From Verrucomicrobiota bacterium (GTDB lineage Bacteria > Verrucomicrobiota > Verrucomicrobiia > Limisphaerales > UBA9464), in assembly GCA_947454295.1 (NCBI GenBank), contig CANGMO010000115.1, positions 1 through 7,037 of the forward strand: a stretch of 7,037 nucleotides of DNA, given 5' to 3'. How positions within the stretch are numbered: the first letter of the stretch is position 1; every line of letters begins with the position of its first letter. A program made the translations under genes and the position numbers. Under the pieces are notes generated by a model, which was not told the origin of the DNA, did no database searches, and saw only the letters and a program-made list of their open reading frames with translations. This document shows positions 6,711 to 7,037 of the stretch, piece by piece.

Positions 6711-7037
6711 CTAGCGAGCTGACGCCCCCAGGAGATGCGCGAGGAGATCTGCCATGTGCTGCGCAGTCAGGCCTGATTCCAATCCTTCCGGCATCAGGGA
6801 CCTTCCTTCCGGTTTGAGCCGGAGCACGCGATCCCGCGGCACCCGCGTTACCAGGCCGCCCGCCAGACGCAGCAGCACGCCGGTCGCATCGTCAGTGCCC
6901 AGGAGCCCGGTGGTCGATTCGCCATCCTTGGTTTCCACCGTCCACGCCATGAAGTTCGGCGCCACTTCCCGATTGGGATCCAGAATCGACACCAGGAGCT
7001 TTTCCGGTCCATTGGAGACCACCGAGGCGAGGTCGGG
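6711..7037 (-). CDS. PVC-type heme-binding domain protein, C-terminal fragment
   Basis: Only the last 108 codons plus the TAG stop (6713-6711) are visible, and the frame is open through the right edge. The sequence begins PDLASVVSNGPEKLL and continues ILDPNREVAPNF. It ends with RSLMPEGLESGLT and HMADLLAHLLG. This matches the tail of the putative heme-binding domain of Pirellula/Verrucomicrobium type (TIGR02603), usually the C-terminus of a large secreted dehydrogenase-like protein with HEAT-like repeats. The CxxCH heme motif of that domain should lie just upstream, outside the window, so heme binding is inferred. An internal GTG at 7022 is not a credible start because the family signature extends upstream of it. 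It shares strand with the ligase gene but is separated by 231 bases, so it is probably a separate unit. Confidence 0.85.
   Translation of the reverse strand, partial: PDLASVVSNGPEKLLVSILDPNREVAPNFMAWTVETKDGESTTGLLGTDDATGVLLRLAGGLVTRVPRDRVLRLKPEGRSLMPEGLESGLTAQHMADLLAHLLGASAR

Noticed and set aside
6665..6820. Possible small plus-strand gene starting ATGACGCGAAGG after a GAGGG
   Set aside because: The purine-rich tract is part of the 8-bp-period repeat, the product is about 51 residues with no features, and most of it is antisense to the conserved heme-binding domain.

Overview
The window is GC-rich, and every supported gene lies on the minus strand, so transcription runs from high to low coordinates. 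The two edge genes point to a PVC-superphylum bacterium, most likely Verrucomicrobiota. At the left is a DUF1549/DUF1553 protein with a PSCyt1-type heme motif and an inserted Ig-like domain. At the right is the C-terminus of a Pirellula/Verrucomicrobium-type heme-binding protein. Both families are greatly expanded in Planctomycetes and Verrucomicrobia and are rare elsewhere. The phylum assignment is inferred from gene families, not from a marker gene.

Layout in transcription order: (1) 7037-6711, 3' end of a PVC-type heme-binding protein, cut by the window edge. (2) 6710-6480, an intergenic gap with a perfect 7-bp inverted repeat, a 10-bp palindrome and an 8-bp-period GAA-rich quasi-repeat. 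(3) 6479-5205, a PurD-like ATP-grasp ligase. (4) 5182-4001, an alanine-racemase-family PLP enzyme. (5) 4004-3213, an ATE1/GNAT-fold aminoacyl-transferase-like protein whose ATG overlaps the racemase stop in an ATGA junction. (6) 3144-2092, a secreted ComEC-like metallo-beta-lactamase-fold protein with a good Shine-Dalgarno. (7) 2063-1, a large secreted DUF1549/DUF1553 protein that continues past the left edge.

The gaps between genes 3 and 7 are 22, -4, 68 and 28 bases, so these five genes may form one transcription unit. Genes 3 to 5 form the most tightly linked block. They combine an ATP-dependent carboxylate-amine ligase fold, a racemase that would supply a D-amino acid, and a fold that in known relatives transfers an amino acid from aminoacyl-tRNA to an acceptor. 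The ligase lacks the usual PurD N-terminal signatures, so it is probably not the purine enzyme. A small amino-acid conjugation pathway is a reasonable but unproven reading, and it is the main point of interest here. The MBL and DUF1553 genes are predicted to act outside the cytoplasm and may be only loosely connected to this block.

The long plus-strand open frames opposite these genes are explained by high GC and codon bias, and none is annotated. No tRNA, rRNA, CRISPR array, insertion sequence or convincing promoter was found.
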